IMG/VR virus record: IMGVR_UViG_3300006919_000625
Location: 1-20,223 of that record
DNA: 20,223 nt
Reading direction: 5' to 3' (one strand)
Source: a virus
In this document: in pieces, positions 19,224 to 20,223 of the stretch
Layout of the letters: each line of letters opens with the position of its first letter
Numbering within the stretch: the stretch's first letter is position 1
Notes under the pieces: generated by a model
Told to the model about the DNA's origin: nothing
Database searches by the model: none
Seen by the model: the letters and a program-made list of their open reading frames with translations, nothing else
Translations under genes and position numbers: made by a program

Positions 19224-20223
19224 CTATGCTATTGCTAAGAAGATGTATGTTTCGCCACTAGCGTTTACGTTGCCACCTGAATTTACAATAAACCCACTAC
19301 TATCAGGCTCAATATCTATGCCTGAATCAGTAAATTCGGCAATAGTTGAATTTAGATAAAGTACAGGGTCATTATTTACCGTAATGCCTCTTTCGCTATC
19401 GAAGACAACCCAGTTTGAGCTTAGTGTTGTCCCTTTAATTAGTACAAACCTAGCACCTGCACTAAACCCACAGTCAATAGTTTGATTAGAACCATTACCT
19501 GTGTAGCTGCCTACTTTGCTTACTCCTGCTAGTGTGGCGAAGAGGTAGGCTATGTAGTTTCCTGTAGATATAACAGCACCACTACCGCCTGTTGTAAACG
19601 TGGTAGATGTCACAGAGTCAATGTAGCCATCTGTAGGAGAAGAAGAACTAGTTAAATTAAGTTCCATTTGAACAAGAGTTCCACCAAAATTAGAACTCCA
19701 CGTCCAGTTAGCAGCACCACTTCTTTTTTTGACTATTACTGCCTCAGGCGCTACTCCCAAGTTATGGTTTGTGGTCAATGGCGACCCTGCCGCAGTATAA
19801 GCCACCACATCAAAAAAGCCTGTGGCGCGTTTGAATGCCCATCCAATATCGTTTGAGTCTCCCGAAGTGCTAGTTCCGTTTTGATAATCAAACTTAAAAA
19901 ATGCGCTATCAGATGTTTCCGCAGAAGTAGAGGCAGATGACATATATTTATCACCAGTTAGCCTGCTTCCGAACAAAGAGCCTAAATAACCATATCTGTA
20001 TGTTTTAATAAGTAAGTCTGTTGCAAAGTTTGAAACAAACCTTGGAGTACCGCTACCAGTTCCAAGTTGCGGACTAAAAACCTCAGTCCCAGACTCAGGC
20101 GTTTTCATTGGGCGGCGTATGGCTATGTAGATGTAGGTTGAATTAGAGGTTAAACCCGTTGCTCTCCAATTAATACCAGTTGCATTAGGAGATGAACCCC
20201 AAGGATTAGGTGAAGCTTCAGCA
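19224..20223 (-). CDS. Tail fibre/receptor-binding-type protein, C-terminal part (5' end beyond the window)
   Basis: The frame is open without a stop from 19224 to the window edge, so the ATG at 20108 is internal: the upstream codons give STYIYIAIRRPMKTP, a run conserved in phage tail-fibre proteins. At least 333 residues are visible. Repeated beta modules include FFDVVAYTAAGSPLTTNHNL, GVAPEAVIVKKRSGAANW, YIAYLFATLAGVSKVGSYTG and a terminal GETYIFLAIA, typical of fibre domains that display variable host-contact surfaces. It would bind the host receptor. The assembly chaperone gene follows directly. The region is AT-rich and probably fast-evolving. Confidence 0.75.
   Translation of the reverse strand, partial: AEASPNPWGSSPNATGINWRATGLTSNSTYIYIAIRRPMKTPESGTEVFSPQLGTGSGTPRFVSNFATDLLIKTYRYGYLGSLFGSRLTGDKYMSSASTSAETSDSAFFKFDYQNGTSTSGDSNDIGWAFKRATGFFDVVAYTAAGSPLTTNHNLGVAPEAVIVKKRSGAANWTWSSNFGGTLVQMELNLTSSSSPTDGYIDSVTSTTFTTGGSGAVISTGNYIAYLFATLAGVSKVGSYTGNGSNQTIDCGFSAGARFVLIKGTTLSSNWVVFDSERGITVNNDPVLYLNSTIAEFTDSGIDIEPDSSGFIVNSGGNVNASGETYIFLAIA

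Noticed and set aside
19224-20108. Complete 294-aa fibre protein starting at 20108
   Set aside because: The frame stays open upstream to the window edge and encodes a conserved fibre motif across the supposed start, so the ATG is internal.
1-20223. tRNA genes, CRISPR arrays, integrase, insertion sequences, toxin-antitoxin pairs or known anti-phage defence genes
   Set aside because: No cloverleaf-like, direct-repeat/spacer or transposase pattern was seen, and nearly all sequence is used by packed phage genes.

Overview
The window looks like part of a tailed double-stranded DNA phage (Caudoviricetes) with a Gram-negative host. Two tightly packed operons converge tail to tail. Genes 1-6241 run rightward (early/DNA-metabolism functions) and genes 6242-20223 run leftward (virion and lysis functions). 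Almost every junction is a 1-14 bp overlap or a gap of a few bases. There is no rRNA, tRNA, CRISPR array, insertion sequence or integrase. A podovirus-like particle is inferred from a tail-tube/adaptor pair followed by three large Ala/Gln-rich ejection-type proteins, with no tape-measure gene in view. A Gram-negative host is inferred from two small lipoproteins (outer-membrane spanin-like). Family recognition rests on memory of sequence families, since no search was possible.

Rightward operon. The window opens on the last 58 codons of a probable DnaB/Twinkle-type replicative helicase. A 105 bp gap follows, holding an 8-bp inverted repeat and a good sigma70-type promoter. Next comes a recombination set: a Sak3-type (DUF1071) annealing protein, a small acidic protein, a YqaJ/lambda-exonuclease-type nuclease, and a 75-aa protein with an SSB-like acidic tip. 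A Cro/Xre-type HTH protein, a small TTG-started protein, a NinB-like protein, a CxxC/CxxC mini-protein and a SleB-type cell-wall hydrolase follow. The operon ends with several small unknowns, a run of three nuclease-like genes (NinG, HNH, PD-(D/E)XK-like) and a DUF3310 protein.

Leftward operon, in transcription order from the right edge. It starts with a tail-fibre-type protein cut by the window end and a Phage_tail_APC-type assembly chaperone. Three small membrane or exported proteins follow, then an HTH-metallophosphoesterase, an XhlA-like coiled-coil/TM protein (holin candidate), a lipoprotein, a class-3 lipase with a complete catalytic triad, and a second lipoprotein overlapping the lipase 3' end. 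Two small unknowns and a 368-aa protein with a pentapeptide repeat come next. The operon finishes with a head-tail adaptor-like protein, a 507-aa tail-tube-B/stabilisation-like protein, a mini fibre-like protein and three ejection-type proteins.

The two operons meet with no spacer at 6241/6242. The leftward half shows a sharp base-composition break inside the 511-aa ejection-type gene near 9.9 kb: sequence downstream of it in transcription order is very AT-rich. This suggests mosaic exchange of the ejection module. The terminase, portal, capsid and polymerase genes must lie outside the window.
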